Shown piece by piece: positions 1-8,015 of a stretch of DNA of 64,000 bases (positions within the stretch are counted from its first letter, which is position 1; every line of letters starts with the position of its first letter). Made by a program: the position numbers and the translations under genes. The notes beneath the pieces were generated by a model that was not told where the DNA came from, made no database searches, and saw only the letters and a program-made list of their open reading frames with translations. The stretch is taken from NCBI RefSeq assembly GCF_038502225.1, contig NC_091357.1, positions 4,680,225-4,744,224 on the forward strand, written 5' to 3'. This stretch comes from Cherax quadricarinatus (taxonomy: Eukaryota; Arthropoda; Malacostraca; Decapoda; Parastacidae).

Positions 1-152
1 TCCTTTCTGGTAACGTTTTGAATTTTTAGATGCGCAGCCAGAGGAAAGGAGGCTACAAGGGCCATATCCCCCCAATTGACAGAAAAAAAAATGTAATAAT
101 TAAAAAATTAATAATAATTGATAATGAAAAATTTTTATTTGCATGATTACAG

Positions 153-1010
153 ACAGTGATACATCCTCATTATGGCATCTCGTGAACGTGATGTTGGACG
201 TTCTTATGCGAGTGGGTCACAGAAAAGAAAGAAGAAAATTCAAGAAGAACAGAAAAAGAAAGATGTAGGAAGCTGCAGAAAGATCACAGACATGCTCACG
301 AAAACAGTTTCTGATGTTACCAGTACAGTTGAATCTGCAGATACGTCAGATCATGCAGGAAGCCCTCCCTCCATTATTTCTCAGCCAGCATCTACTTCTT
401 TTGTGTCTCCTCTCAATGTCTCAATGGACATTTCATCCACAGGATTTGTCTTAAAAGATCCTGCCTCATGGCCAAATGTAATCCCAGATTCTCTACATAA
501 TGCTTTCATTGCAGAAAACTTCAGTCAAACTGAACATTGACTTTAGGAAATCAGCAAGGATTTATGATGATGGAAGTCGTTGTTGTTTAAAGTCATCTAT
601 GTTTTATAGGAAGCTTGCAAATTCAGAAACTGTGAATAGATGATGGATGGTATACTCTGAAAGCTCAGGAAAAGTGTACTGTTCAGCATGCAAGCTATTT
701 TCTACCAAAGAAAATACCTTCACACAGGGGTTCAATGACTGGAAAAATTCCAAGCGTTTTGAGGAACATGAAAACAGCACCACTCACAGGAGCTGCATTT
801 TAGCCAGTGTATTTCGTACACAGAAAAAAGGCTTATTGGATTCTCATTTGGAAAATCAAACTGAAAAAGAGCGCACTTATTGGAGAAAAGTTCTAGAAAG
901 AGTTGTTGCTGTTGTAAAATTCTTAGCTCTAAGATGACTTGCTTTCCGTGGAGAAAATGAGGTTTTTGGTTCGGAAAACAATGGCAATTTCCTAGGTGGG
1001 GAGAGAATGG
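153..1010 (+). pseudogene. hAT-type transposase N-terminus (TTF/ZMYM1-like zinc finger), decayed
   Basis: The conceptual protein begins with a basic, lysine-rich segment (ATG at 172) followed by a Ser/Thr-rich linker. It then runs into a TTF-type zinc finger found at the N-terminus of hAT transposases and ZMYM1-like domesticated proteins. Visible family marks are VYSESSGKVYCSACKLF, GFNDWK, HENSTTHRS, WRKVLERVV and LAFRGEN. The reading frame is broken by a +1 shift at about 538-541 (the frame resumes at 539), a TGA at 641-643 and a TGA at 935-937. Similarity continues past the last stop to about 1005 and ends abruptly, so the catalytic hAT domain is absent. A splice-acceptor-like pyrimidine tract with TTACAG ends at 152, so 153 may be an old exon edge. 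Seen: motifs and breaks. Known: TTF fingers bind DNA in hAT transposases. Inferred: a dead transposon or transposon-derived gene fragment. Confidence 0.8.
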
Positions 1011-1056
1011 GACGTAAGGAGTGGGATGGATTGGTAGCCTGTTCATCACGCAGGTA

Positions 1057-1208
1057 CCCCTCAAGAAAGGTTCCTTGATGTTGGTGAGGGGCTCTTGATT
1101 TAGGGAATTGGATCCGTGCTCCAGTTCCCCGAATTAAGCCTGAATGCCTTCCACATCCCCCCAGGCGCTGTATAATCCTCCGGGTTTAGCGCTTCCCCCT
1201 TGATTATA
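1057..1208 (+). mobile_element. SINE-alpha copy 1
   Basis: A copy of a dispersed element of about 155 bp that starts CCCCTCAAG and ends TTGATTATAA. It is flanked by the 12-bp direct repeat ATCACGCAGGTA (1045-1056 and 1209-1220), a clean target-site duplication. The same family is at 3436-3601, 9478-9622 and 11898-12054, with older copies elsewhere. There is no coding capacity. The TAA-type tail and duplication indicate retroposition. A box-A-like stretch (TTGGTGAGGGG) is visible, but I see no convincing B box, so the promoter type is unclear. Confidence 0.85.
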
Positions 1209-1302
1209 ATCACGCAGGTAATAATCTTTATTTTTGAAAGTTAAGACACATGTGCAACATTTTGTATATAGTTCTACTGTCTTCCTATTATGTCCTAGAA
1301 TC

Positions 1303-1339
1303 TGTATTGATAAAGCCACTAGATGGCGAAACGTCTACA
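1303..1339 (+). ncRNA. Hammerhead ribozyme motif A1
   Basis: Helix I is UGUA (1303-1306) with UACA (1336-1339). The core box is UUGAUAA (1307-1313), followed by one extra A. Helix II is GCCA/UGGC with a CUAGA loop. GAA then runs into self-complementary ACGU (1331-1334), with C1335 as the predicted cleavage-site nucleotide. Distal AUC/GAU pairing (1300-1302 with 1345-1347) extends helix I. The core differs from CUGAUGA at positions 3 and 8, but as a paired change (U3-A8). A four-base loopless helix III would favour dimeric action. Activity is untested. Confidence 0.7.
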
Positions 1340-1716
1340 ATAAAGATATCCAGATGTTGCACATGTCTTAACTTTCATATTGTCGGTATTTTATACCTTT
1401 CTTGCACAACTTGTCAGACACTGCAACATCATGGAATCTTGGTTCAGAGGACATCTACAAGACCTTCACGGCTGCTGCAACTAACCCATCTATTTGGGAA
1501 GGACCTACTTCCACTGGGGAATCCCGCCTACCAGTGACTATGCCCTCGTCTGCTGCCCGTCCTTATCCACTAACGCCTATATAACCGCCAGTCTTCTTGC
1601 CTTTGCTCCATATTCTCCTCCACCACGATGCTGTGAACGCTAACTCCAAGGCTGAGGAACTGATTACCTCATCTTTTGTATAGAGTTCTACTGTCTTCCT
1701 ATTATGTCCTAGAATC

Positions 1717-1753
1717 TGTATTGATAAAGCCACTGGATGGCGAAAAGTCTACA
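1717..1753 (+). ncRNA. Hammerhead ribozyme motif A2 (helix III damaged)
   Basis: Same fold as the copy at 1303-1339: UUGAUAA at 1721-1727, GCCA/UGGC helix II and UGUA/UACA helix I. ACGU is replaced by AAGU, which breaks helix III, so this copy is probably inactive. Confidence 0.6.
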
Positions 1754-1827
1754 ATAAAGATATCCAGATGTTGCACATGTGTCTTAGCTTTCATATTGTC
1801 GGTATTTTATACCTTTCTTGCACAATC

Positions 1828-2045
1828 TTTATTTTTACAAGTACATGCACAAGGTATACAGGCCTAGTTGACATCAATGATTTACTATTATATATAAAGC
1901 TTGTTATGTTGAGCATTTCGGGCAAATTAGGTCAATTGTCCCACGATGCGATCCACACCAGTCGACTAACACAGGTACCCATTTTACTGATGGGTGAACA
2001 CTGGACAGCAGGTATCTTAAAGAAACATGTCCAAATGTTTCCAGT
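1828..2045 (-). mobile_element. tRNA-derived SINE (family T), body and 3' tail
   Basis: Reading on the minus strand, the body contains the family phrases ACCTGGTGTTAGTCGACTGG-like, CCCAAAATGCTC-like and ACTTGTA followed by AAATAAAGAT. The tRNA-like head is missing. Full-length relatives are at 9836-10084 and 44360-44645. The copy abuts the family A element on its left and the family C repeat on its right. Confidence 0.6.
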
Positions 2046-2165
2046 CGTAAATAACAAAAAAAGGCACAATACCATGACTGGAACGATACACAAATAACCC
2101 GTATGTGGAAGAGGAGCTTACGACGACGTTTCGGTCCGACTTGGACCATTTACAAAGTCACACTA
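2040..2165 (-). repeat. Family C repeat with hammerhead-like hairpin
   Basis: Shares phrases with 22290-22350, 50440-50570 and 53455-53545 (CAATACC.TGACTGGAACGAT, ACAAATAACCC). On the minus strand GGUCC/GGACC closes an AAGUC loop (2133-2147). It is followed by GAAACGUC, and GUC can pair with an upstream GAC. The CUGAUGA-equivalent is degenerate (about UUUGUAAAU), so a hammerhead here is plausible but weaker than in families A, B and D. Confidence 0.45.
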
Positions 2166-2169
2166 ACGA

Positions 2170-2530
2170 GAAGTAACGAACGAAAGTTCAGGTAAGATCC
2201 CAAATGGGATGAGCGGGGAAGACGGGACAGACGAAGAATAGTGCTGGAGAGGAGTGTTCTTAGTCGTAGAAATAGAGCCAGGGCTTAACCCAGCAGCGAA
2301 GGCGATCGTGGGACAGATATTGAGAAGAGAAATTCAGCTTCTTCTGTTGGGACTCCGGGGGGGTGGGCGGGGAGGAAGGGACATGCGACGTTTAGCGCTA
2401 GAGAGGAGTGTAGAACTGAGCCATTTAACCCAAAAGCTAAGGCGAACGTGGGTCACAGAATGGTACCTGTCAGCGAATCCAAGGTTATTTGTAAATAGGG
2501 TTAGGAGCAGGAGCAAGAGCAAGGAGTATT
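2170..2530. other. Unclassified segment with G-rich tract
   Basis: No recognisable protein or repeat. A G-run cluster at about 2356-2376 could form a quadruplex. Two loosely repeated phrases (TTTAACCCAAAAGC and GCTTAACCCAGCAGC) suggest an old internal duplication. Confidence 0.3.
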
Positions 2531-2534
2531 ATTA

Positions 2535-2578
2535 TTATAATCAAAAAGAAGCGCTAAGCCACAAGGGCTATACAGCTG
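2535..2578 (-). repeat. SINE-alpha-type 3' tail
   Basis: The minus strand reads GCTGTATAGCCCTTGTGGCT, then TAGCGCTTCTTTTTGATTAT and a TAA-like run. This is the tail module shared by SINE-alpha and the fragments at 4240-4312 and 8386-8420. Confidence 0.6.
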
Positions 2579-2584
2579 GAGCAA

Positions 2585-4055
2585 GGAGTAGAAAAGGTTG
2601 TGTTGGTTTGCGGGTCTGCGAATGTCTTCATCAAGGAGAGAGGTCCAGTAGTAATGTCGTGTCTCAAGTTTGTCTGTCTGTCACTGAGCGTCTTCCAGTA
2701 CAGATTCAGCGCAGGGATGTCTAATTGGGCATGGAGAGACTCGCTTGTGGCGAAGTCCTCCCATCTGACATCAAGCACCCAGCGCAGCGCCTTGTTCTGG
2801 ACACGCTGCAGTTTAAGTAAGTTTGTTTTTGCTGCAAGAGAGAGGGCTAGAGGAGAGTAAATTATCAGAGGACGTATTAGGGATTTGTAGAGGTGTAGTT
2901 TGGTGCGTTGAGAGGCATGTTTCAGCTTGTAGAGGCCCGCAAGGGCCTTACTAGCTATTGCATGCCTTGAGTGAATGTGTCCGTGTAAACGAAGAAGGTA
3001 GTCAAGATTAACGCCAAGGACAGTGACAGATTGTGTGATGGGGATGTAAGTGCGGGTGTCAGCTGTTCTGAGCTCGACAGGTAATGGAGGATCACGTTTC
3101 CTTTAGTTAAAATACGTAATGCTGGATTTAGCTGCATTGGTTTTGATCCTCCATTTTTGTTCCCAGATGGCTATCCTGTCGACCTCATTTTGTGTTTTGT
3201 GTGTGAGTGTATCTATATTGGCATGAGTGATAAGTTGTGTAATGTCGTCTGCATAGGCTAGTGTGATGGAGTTGTGGTATACAGGTGTTGGAATGTCGTT
3301 AGTGTATAAAATGTAGAGGGTAGGGGAGAGGACAGATCCCTGGAGTACTCCGGCATTTAGTGTGAAGTAGTCAGAGTAACAGCCTTGGAATTTTATTCTC
3401 ATGGTACGGCCGTCTAGGAAGTTGCAGAGGAGTTTCCCCTCAAGGAAGGTTCCTTGATGTTGGTGAGGGGCTCTTGATTTAGGGAATTGGATCTGTGCTC
3501 CAGTTCCCCGAATTAAGCCTGAATGCCTTCCACATCCCCCCCAGGCGCTGTATAATCCTCCGGGTTTAGCGCTTTCCCCTTGATTATAATAATAATAATA
3601 ATGCAGAGGAGTTTACGAGTAGTGAGAGGAAGGCTAAAGTTAGTGCAGAGTTTTGTACTTGAGCCCTTCGTGCCAGTGTCAAAAGCTTTTTCAACGTCTT
3701 TTGCAACCAGGGCTGTCCTGTTTCTTTGTTTTGTGTTGATGTGGATGTAGTTGAGAATGATGTTAATGGCATCCTGTGTGGATTTGTGTGTTCTGAAGCC
3801 AAACTTGCCATGAGAAAGTAGAGAGTTGTGTTCCAGGTATCTGCGAAGGCGATGGTTGACGAGTTTTTCAAAGAGTTTTCCTAAAGTTTCGAGGAGGCTG
3901 ATAGGGCGATAGTTTCTAGGATCAGAGCGGTCTTTTTTGGGTTTAGGAAGGAGGATAGCAGAAGCAGCTTTGAAGAGGGAAGGGAAGTATCCAGAGGCAA
4001 GGGAGGCATTGAGGAGGCATTGGACATAATTAGAAAACAGAAGAACTTTATACAA
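2585..4055 (-). pseudogene. Jockey-superfamily LINE, RT and C-terminal part (5'-truncated)
   Basis: Reverse-transcriptase remains on the minus strand. Upstream of a SINE insertion (3603-4052) are LPKPKKD, NYRPISLLETLGKLFEK, GKFGFRTHKSTQDA and KDVEKAFDT, which matches fingers and motif A. After the SINE (3103-3420) come VLQGSVLSPTLY and the catalytic AYADDI. The region to about 2590 then encodes an arginine- and leucine-rich thumb/C-terminal part in other frames, with VTVLGVNLDYL and LQRVQNKALRW. Removing the SINE and one copy of its target duplication rejoins the frame. There are further stops and frameshifts near 3110. The 5' end is lost at about 4055, where it abuts a family A hammerhead end. 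The clade is probably Jockey or I, based on YADD and the thumb phrases. No endonuclease remains. Confidence 0.8.
3436..3601 (+). mobile_element. SINE-alpha copy 2, inserted in a LINE ORF
   Basis: A 166-bp full-length copy from CCCCTCAAGG to a (TAA)n tail. It is bounded by perfect 13-bp target-site duplications TGCAGAGGAGTTT (3423-3435 and 3602-3614). It interrupts the reverse-transcriptase frame of the minus-strand LINE, which is direct proof of mobility after that LINE inserted. Confidence 0.92.
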
Positions 4056-4175
4056 AAGAATCTGTATTGATAAAGCCACTGGATGGCGAAACGTCTACAA
4101 TAAAGATAACCAGATGTTGCACAAGTGTCTTAACTTTCATCTTGTCGGTATTGTATATCTGTCATGCACAACTAC
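4052..4175 (+). ncRNA. Family A 3' end with hammerhead ribozyme motif A3 (core 4063-4099)
   Basis: Carries UUGAUAA at 4067-4073, extra A, GCCA/UGGC helix II (loop CUGGA), GAAACGUC and UGUA/UACA helix I, all intact. AATAAA follows, then the family A 3' phrase GATGTTGCACAAGTGTCTTA. It is 5'-truncated directly against the LINE at 2585-4055. Confidence 0.65.
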
Positions 4176-4239
4176 CCCGCTGCACTCCATACCCTAATAA
4201 CCATCCCTCTCTCTCTTGCTACCCATTACCCCTGCATCC

Positions 4240-4312
4240 TTCCCTGCCCTGCTGCGCTGTATAACCCTTGTGATTTAGCGCTTCTTTTTTATTATAATAG
4301 TAATAATTATCG
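4240..4312 (+). repeat. SINE-alpha-type tail fragment
   Basis: CGCTGTATAACCCTTGTGAT, then TTAGCGCTTC and TTATTATAATAGTAATAAT: the shared tail module without the SINE-alpha head. It is preceded by a C/T-rich stretch (4175-4250) in which I recognise nothing. Confidence 0.55.
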
Positions 4313-4500
4313 TGCTAGTGGCGCCCCTGCTTTTCATTGGGGGGGATGTTGCATCGCTTGTCGAGTCTTTTGCTTTCGTAGGGAGTAATTTGTGATTTCC
4401 GTGTGGAAATTTGGTACTAATCCCTCTAGGATCTCTCCAGCCTACATTCCAGGGAATACAAGTCGAGGAACTTCAACCGTTCCTAGTAATTTACCTTGTA
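4312..4500 (-). mobile_element. LINE-D fragment (C-terminal ORF2 region)
   Basis: The minus strand encodes the LINE-D C-terminal segment also present at 63040-63260 (LNY.ERL, TPYE.KRL, RGA.ST). It is interrupted by small indels. Plus-strand landmarks are TGGCGCCCCTGCTTTTCATT and TTCAACCGTTCC. Confidence 0.7.
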
Positions 4501-4522
4501 CATGTGCTTGTAGAAATAAAGA

Positions 4523-4570
<48 letters not shown>
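4500..4570 (+). repeat. SINE-T-like tail with (TTA)n microsatellite
   Basis: ACATGTGCTTGTAGAAATAA leads into about 15 TTA/ATT units (about 4525-4570). The same tail phrase ends the tRNA-derived SINE at 9836-10084, so this is probably the 3' end of a SINE-T copy. Confidence 0.7.
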
Positions 4571-4594
4571 GTGCAAGTTTTTGCATGGTATCCT

Positions 4595-4665
4595 GGTCAT
4601 GGACGGGACCGCAGGGGCGTTGGCCCCCGGAACACCCCCCAGGTAGACTCCCGGAACTTGCAATG
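4595..4665 (+). repeat. LINE-D 3'-terminal fragment
   Basis: Matches the end of the 59.6-63.5 kb LINE-D copy (GGGCGTTG.CCCCCGGAA, CCAGGTA). Only the last 50-70 bp are present, as expected for severe 5' truncation. Confidence 0.6.
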
Positions 4666-5170
4666 TTGTTGGTTAAGTGGGGGTATATAGTTCTTGGAGG
4701 GCTGTGAAAAGGAAAACACGGCGTTTCAGGGTGTGTATTTTTGCTGGCAGTTGGAAGGGTTGCGTAACTGGCTGGCTTGGGTGTTAGTATTAGTGAAGGG
4801 AGGTAGTACACCCAGTGTGAAGGGCCTACAGTTAGGACTTAGGAAATTATCTTCCGTCCTGGTGGAAGCAGCGGCGTAAATAGACGATGAGTATAGTAGG
4901 TTAATTTAGGTATGATTACACAAATTTTTTTGGTGACTAATTGTATTACATAATTGTAAATTACCCAGAAAAGTCAGTGACTTATGTTTTATTACATACA
5001 GAAGACATCAGTCATTAATCATACAAATAAAATAATGTCTATGTAAAGCGTAGTACATATTTTTTATTGCAATTTGCCACATACAAGTGATAGGCTAGGT
5101 TGATCTCTTGATTTTTGTCAGTGTATTGAGGTGTAATTAAATAAAAGTTAAAAAATTCGGTATACATGTA
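4666..5170. other. No recognised feature
   Basis: AT-rich in the second half. I see no coding potential beyond short chance ORFs and no family phrase. Confidence 0.4.
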
Positions 5171-5172
5171 CA

Positions 5173-5470
5173 TTTTGTAGATGAATGGTTCAGAGAACCG
5201 ACATATTGATAAACAAATGTGACACCACCTATGACTTCTGCACCTCTCCTGCCAACGGTTTATAAGCTCCTTCTCAGCACGTATGCCGTATTCTATTCAA
5301 GATTGATGGACTGACCACATCGACTCAAGGTTGAGGGACTGATTACCTCATTCTCCTCCAGTTCTTCAAGATTCTCCTTTGTATGGACTGATGAAGCCAC
5401 TGTGTGGCGAAACGTTTCCTCAATAAAGATACCCAAGAGTTGCACATGTGTCTAATTTATCAACATGTAC
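5173..5470 (+). mobile_element. Hammerhead-bearing element, family B copy B1
   Basis: The left edge (5179-5213, TGAATGGTTCAGAGAACCGA then CATATTGATAAA) is the reverse complement of the family's 3' end. The body then follows: CACCACCTATG...CTGCACCTCTCC, a TATA-like TTTATAAG at 5259-5266, GAGGGACTGATTACCTCATT, the hammerhead (5381-5432), AATAAA and the 3' phrase GTTGCACATGTGTCTAATTT. It is non-coding. The TATA box lies about 120 bp upstream of the ribozyme. Complete relatives are at 7157-7462 (plus) and 19083-19377 (minus). Confidence 0.75.
5381..5432 (+). ncRNA. Hammerhead ribozyme motif B1
   Basis: Canonical CUGAUGA (5388-5394), one extra A, and helix II GCCAC/GUGGC with UGU loop. GAAA and self-complementary ACGU (5412-5415) follow, with U5416 at the predicted cleavage site. 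Helix I is GGA (5385-5387) with UCC (5417-5419), then distal GUAU (5381-5384) with AUAC (5429-5432) across a 9-nt one-sided internal loop containing AAUAAA. Every invariant core base is present. The only oddity is the A inserted between A9 and helix II, a position where an extra A is known in a viroid hammerhead. Confidence 0.8.
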
Positions 5471-5785
5471 ACTTATAATGTGCGACATGTTGATTACATT
5501 ACAGTGTGATATGTGGTAGGAGTCATATGTCTTCAGTCTGATAATGTTCATAAGTGACAGTTTTAAGTAGATGGTCAGTTTTTCTGTAATGTGATCAATG
5601 ACTGCAGTACTGGCACGTTTTAGCGCATGTTTTAATATGTATGAGTTGAGGTTAGTGTTGTAAGCTTGTGTGGATGATGACACATTCCGTAGTTCATTTA
5701 CCTTAATTATAATGTTTATGTCAGAGTAAAATTATGCTTTTTTCAGTGTCTTATTTATGTTGTTGTCATGGGTTCTTATTAGTCT
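5471..5785. other. No recognised feature
   Basis: AT-rich sequence between the family B element and the minisatellite. No gene or repeat recognised. Confidence 0.4.
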
Positions 5786-5789
5786 GTAC

Positions 5790-6095
5790 ACACTGTAAGT
5801 GTATGCAAGTGTACTTACAGTAAGTGTATGCAAGTGTACTTACAGTAAGTGTAAGTGTACATACAGTAAGTGTATACAAGTGTACATACAGTAAGTGTAT
5901 ACAAGTGTACTTACAGTAAGTGTAAGTGTACATACAGTAGGTGTATACAAGTGTACTTACAGTAAGTGTAAGTGTACATACAGTAAGTGTATACAAGTGT
6001 GCTTACAGTAAGTGTATGTAAGTGTACATACAGTGTATACAAACGTGCTTACAGTAAGTGTATGTAAGTGTACATACAGTAAGTGTACTTACAGT
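5790..6095. repeat. Minisatellite, about 22-32 bp units, built on GTACTTACAGTAAGTGTA
   Basis: About ten irregular units combine CAGTAAGTGTATACAAGTGT with CAGTAAGTGTAAGTGTACAT. The sub-motif ACTTACAGTAAGT is nearly palindromic. Each unit contains CAGTAAGT, a close match to a 5' splice site. Short ORFs through it are repeat artefacts. Confidence 0.9.
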
Positions 6096-6394
6096 TCAAC
6101 TTATTTCCTCAACATTATAAGAACATGGCACTTGAAAGCCTTGGGGTAGATTACAACTTTGATGTTATTTATAACTGATGAGCCATAAACCTTAATATTC
6201 ATGTATGTTCCTGTTTCCTATTTAATGATACTATACAAATTTTAGTGAAGATTACTTTCTCTGTAAAATATGTTTGTGTACGAATTTTTGTGGATAATTA
6301 GCCACAAGTTCAATTTCTTGTTTTTGTTAGTGTATTTGTGTAATGAATAAGTTGGGTGTTTATCTAGATACTTGATGGATATTTGCAAGATTTT

Positions 6395-6520
6395 TTCGGG
6401 GGTCGACGCCCCCGGGGCCTGGTGCCAGGCCAGACCTTTGGTTGAATCAAGGCCTCATAACCCAGGCTGTTATTCCTGCCAGTAAACAGTCCGTTGTACG
6501 AACCACAGTCTGGATTGCAG
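6395..6520 (-). repeat. LINE 3'-terminal fragment (LINE-D-like subfamily)
   Basis: CGGGGGTCGACGCCCCCGGG, CCAGGCCAGACC and a region ending GTACGAACCACAGTCTGG are the diverged end of a LINE-D relative on the minus strand. It immediately precedes the minus-strand family B element. Confidence 0.6.
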
Positions 6521-6576
6521 GTGAATGGTTCAGAGAACCGACACGTTGATAAATTAGACACATGTGCAACTTTTGG

Positions 6577-6628
6577 GTATCTTTATTGAGGAAACGTTTC
6601 GCCACACAGTGGCTTCATCAGCTTATAC
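6577..6628 (-). ncRNA. Hammerhead ribozyme motif B2 (helix I weakened)
   Basis: Minus-strand CUGAUGA, extra A, GCCAC/GUGGC helix II, GAAACGUU. The helix I proximal strand is AAG instead of GGA, so it no longer pairs with UCC. The distal GUAU/AUAC pairing is kept. Probably weakly active or inactive. Confidence 0.65.
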
Positions 6629-6780
6629 ATAGGAGAAGCTTGAAGAACAGGAGGAAAATGAGGTAAGCAGTCCCTCAATCTTGAGTCGATGTGGTCAGTC
6701 CATCAGTCTTGAATAGAATACGGCATATGTGCGGAGAAGCAGCCTATAACCGTAGGCAGGAGAGGTGCAGCAGTCGTAGG

Positions 6781-7026
6781 TTTATCTGGAGAGAGTTCCG
6801 GGGGTCAACGCCCCCGCGGCCCGGTCTGTGACCAGGCCTCCTTAGGTCAGTGTCCCAGGATGCAACCCACACCAGTCGACTAACACCCAGGTACCCATTT
6901 TACTGATGGGGAACATAGACAACAGGTGGAAAGAAACACGTCCAATGTTTCTACTCTGGCTGGGAATCGAACCCAGGCCCTCACCGTGTGAAGCGAGAGC
7001 GTTAACCACCAGTCCACCAGAGCCCT
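6781..7026 (-). mobile_element. LINE-D end plus tRNA-derived SINE (family T)
   Basis: 6785-6845 is a LINE-D 3' end. It is followed by a SINE-T body (GGTACCCATTTTACTGATGG) and a tRNA-like head at about 6958-7026. On the minus strand the head carries a perfect B box GGTTCGATTCC (6963-6973) and a degenerate A-box region. The head's anticodon arm is not tRNA-like enough to call a tRNA gene. Confidence 0.75.
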
Positions 7027-7156
7027 AGGTGGTGTCACATTTGTCCAATGTGGAAGTAGGTCGTTGCCAAGGGTTAGACAAGCGAAGAATTCCCAAGTTG
7101 CACTTGTGTCTAATTTATCAACGTGTCGGTTCTCTGAACCATTCATCTGCAATCCT

Positions 7157-7462
7157 GTCAGACTTGGGAATTCTTCGCTTGCCTAACCCTTGGGCACGAC
7201 CTACTTCCACATTGAACAAATGTGACACCACCTATGTCTGCTGCACCTCTCCTGCCTACGGTATATAAGCTGCTTCTCGGCACATATGCTGTATTCTATT
7301 TAAGATTGATGGGCTGACCACATCGACTCAAGGTTGAGGGACTGATTACCTCATTCTCCTCCTGTTCTTCAAGATTCCCCTTTGTATGGACTGATGAAGC
7401 CACTGTGTGGCGAAACGTTTCCTCAATAAAGATACCCAAGAGTTGCACTTGTGTCTAATGAA
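7157..7462 (+). mobile_element. Hammerhead-bearing element, family B copy B3 (full length)
   Basis: The most complete plus-strand copy. It has the 5' module CGCTTGCCTAACCCTTGGGC, the CACCACCTATGTCTGCTGCA module and a strong TATA box TATATAAG (7262-7269). Then come AAGGTTGAGGGACTGATTAC, the hammerhead (7384-7435), AATAAA, and the 3' phrase ending at TGTCTAAT. No ORF. The TATA box lies about 115 bp before the ribozyme, so a transcript starting 25-30 bp downstream would contain it. Confidence 0.8.
7384..7435 (+). ncRNA. Hammerhead ribozyme motif B3
   Basis: Identical in core and helices to the copy at 5381-5432. GUAUGGA 7384-7390, CUGAUGA 7391-7397, extra A 7398, helix II 7399-7411, GAAA 7412-7415, ACGU 7415-7418, U7419, UCC 7420-7422, distal AUAC 7432-7435. 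Confidence 0.8.
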
Positions 7463-7838
7463 CCACAGTCTGGCTGATCGGAAATAGATTAGATTTAGAT
7501 TTTGCCACCAAATTAGCTAGTTTACTGTGCACCCCATAGCCATCCTGTGGAGGGTAGCGCAAAAACTAGGAACTAGGAACTTACCTATTGAAAGTAATTT
7601 GAAGAAATTTGGTTGTCAACGGATGCGCCTAAAAATGTTATAAAAGACTGTAAAAGAGACACAAATACATTATAATACTATCGTAGTTTGGCGATGTTTT
7701 GCCCACACTGTTGTCAATAAAGAGTCGCATTTTATTACGTATATCTTTTTAACCATCGTGTTATTTTATATGAACACAAGTCTTTATAAACAATTATCAC
7801 GTTATATGATTCTTCAGTACCACCAGAAATTAACCCAA
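7463..7838. other. Repeat scraps, otherwise unrecognised
   Basis: 7520-7570 (TGCACCCCATAGCCATCCTG) matches 40862-40910 (TGCACCCCATACCCATCGTA), so it belongs to a dispersed family of unknown type. The remainder is AT-rich with nothing recognised. Confidence 0.45.
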
Positions 7839-7839
7839 T

Positions 7840-8015
7840 TCTGATGTCCTATACCCTCAAAGGGGGTAAGTGCTTTGATGCTGGAGGGGAGGGGGGGCTT
7901 TTGATCCATGAGAAAGGAATTATTCTCTTCCTTGGATCGAACCTGGTTGCCTGCCATTCCCAGGTGATATATGACCCATATGGGTTTAGCGCTTCCCCCG
8001 ATTAATATGAAATTC
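7840..8015 (+). repeat. SINE-alpha relative (diverged head, shared tail)
   Basis: CAGGTGATATATGACCCATA, then TGGGTTTAGCGCTTCCCCCGA, is the SINE-alpha tail module. The upstream part (GGGGCTTTTGATCCATGAG, TTGGATCGAACCTGG) aligns loosely with the SINE-alpha head and contains a B-box-like ATCGAACC on the opposite strand. An older or sister family. Confidence 0.5.

Larger units (their letters stand above)
1235..1830 (+). mobile_element. Hammerhead-bearing element, family A (two ends in tandem)
   Basis: Two direct copies of a hammerhead-containing end (about 1262-1400 and 1676-1815) lie about 414 bp apart. The spacer carries a TATA-like CCTATATAAC at about 1577, downstream of a segment shared with other hammerhead families (CTCGTCTGCTGC). 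The left edge 1235-1260 is the reverse complement of the 3' end (1353-1376), a terminal inversion also seen in families B and D. There is no ORF of its own. The architecture (TATA-like box, then hammerhead, then AATAAA, plus inverted ends) resembles the pseudo-LTRs of Penelope-like elements. That assignment is inference. Confidence 0.65.
6521..7105 (-). mobile_element. Family B hammerhead element, interrupted by SINE/LINE insertion
   Basis: The minus-strand element has its 3' end at about 6521 (GTGAATGGTTCAGAGAACCG), hammerhead at 6577-6628, a weakened TATA region near 6745, and an interruption at 6781-7026. It then continues with GGTGGTGTCACATTTGTCCA to about 7105. With the plus-strand element at 7157-7462 it forms a head-to-head pair: 7035-7105 is the reverse complement of about 7157-7225. 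Confidence 0.7.

Noticed and set aside
5790..6095. CRISPR array
   Set aside because: Units are contiguous and variable without unique spacers, and the sequence is eukaryotic.
6958..7026. A tRNA gene on the minus strand
   Set aside because: It has a perfect B box but no proper acceptor or anticodon stem pairing, and it continues into a SINE body repeated elsewhere.
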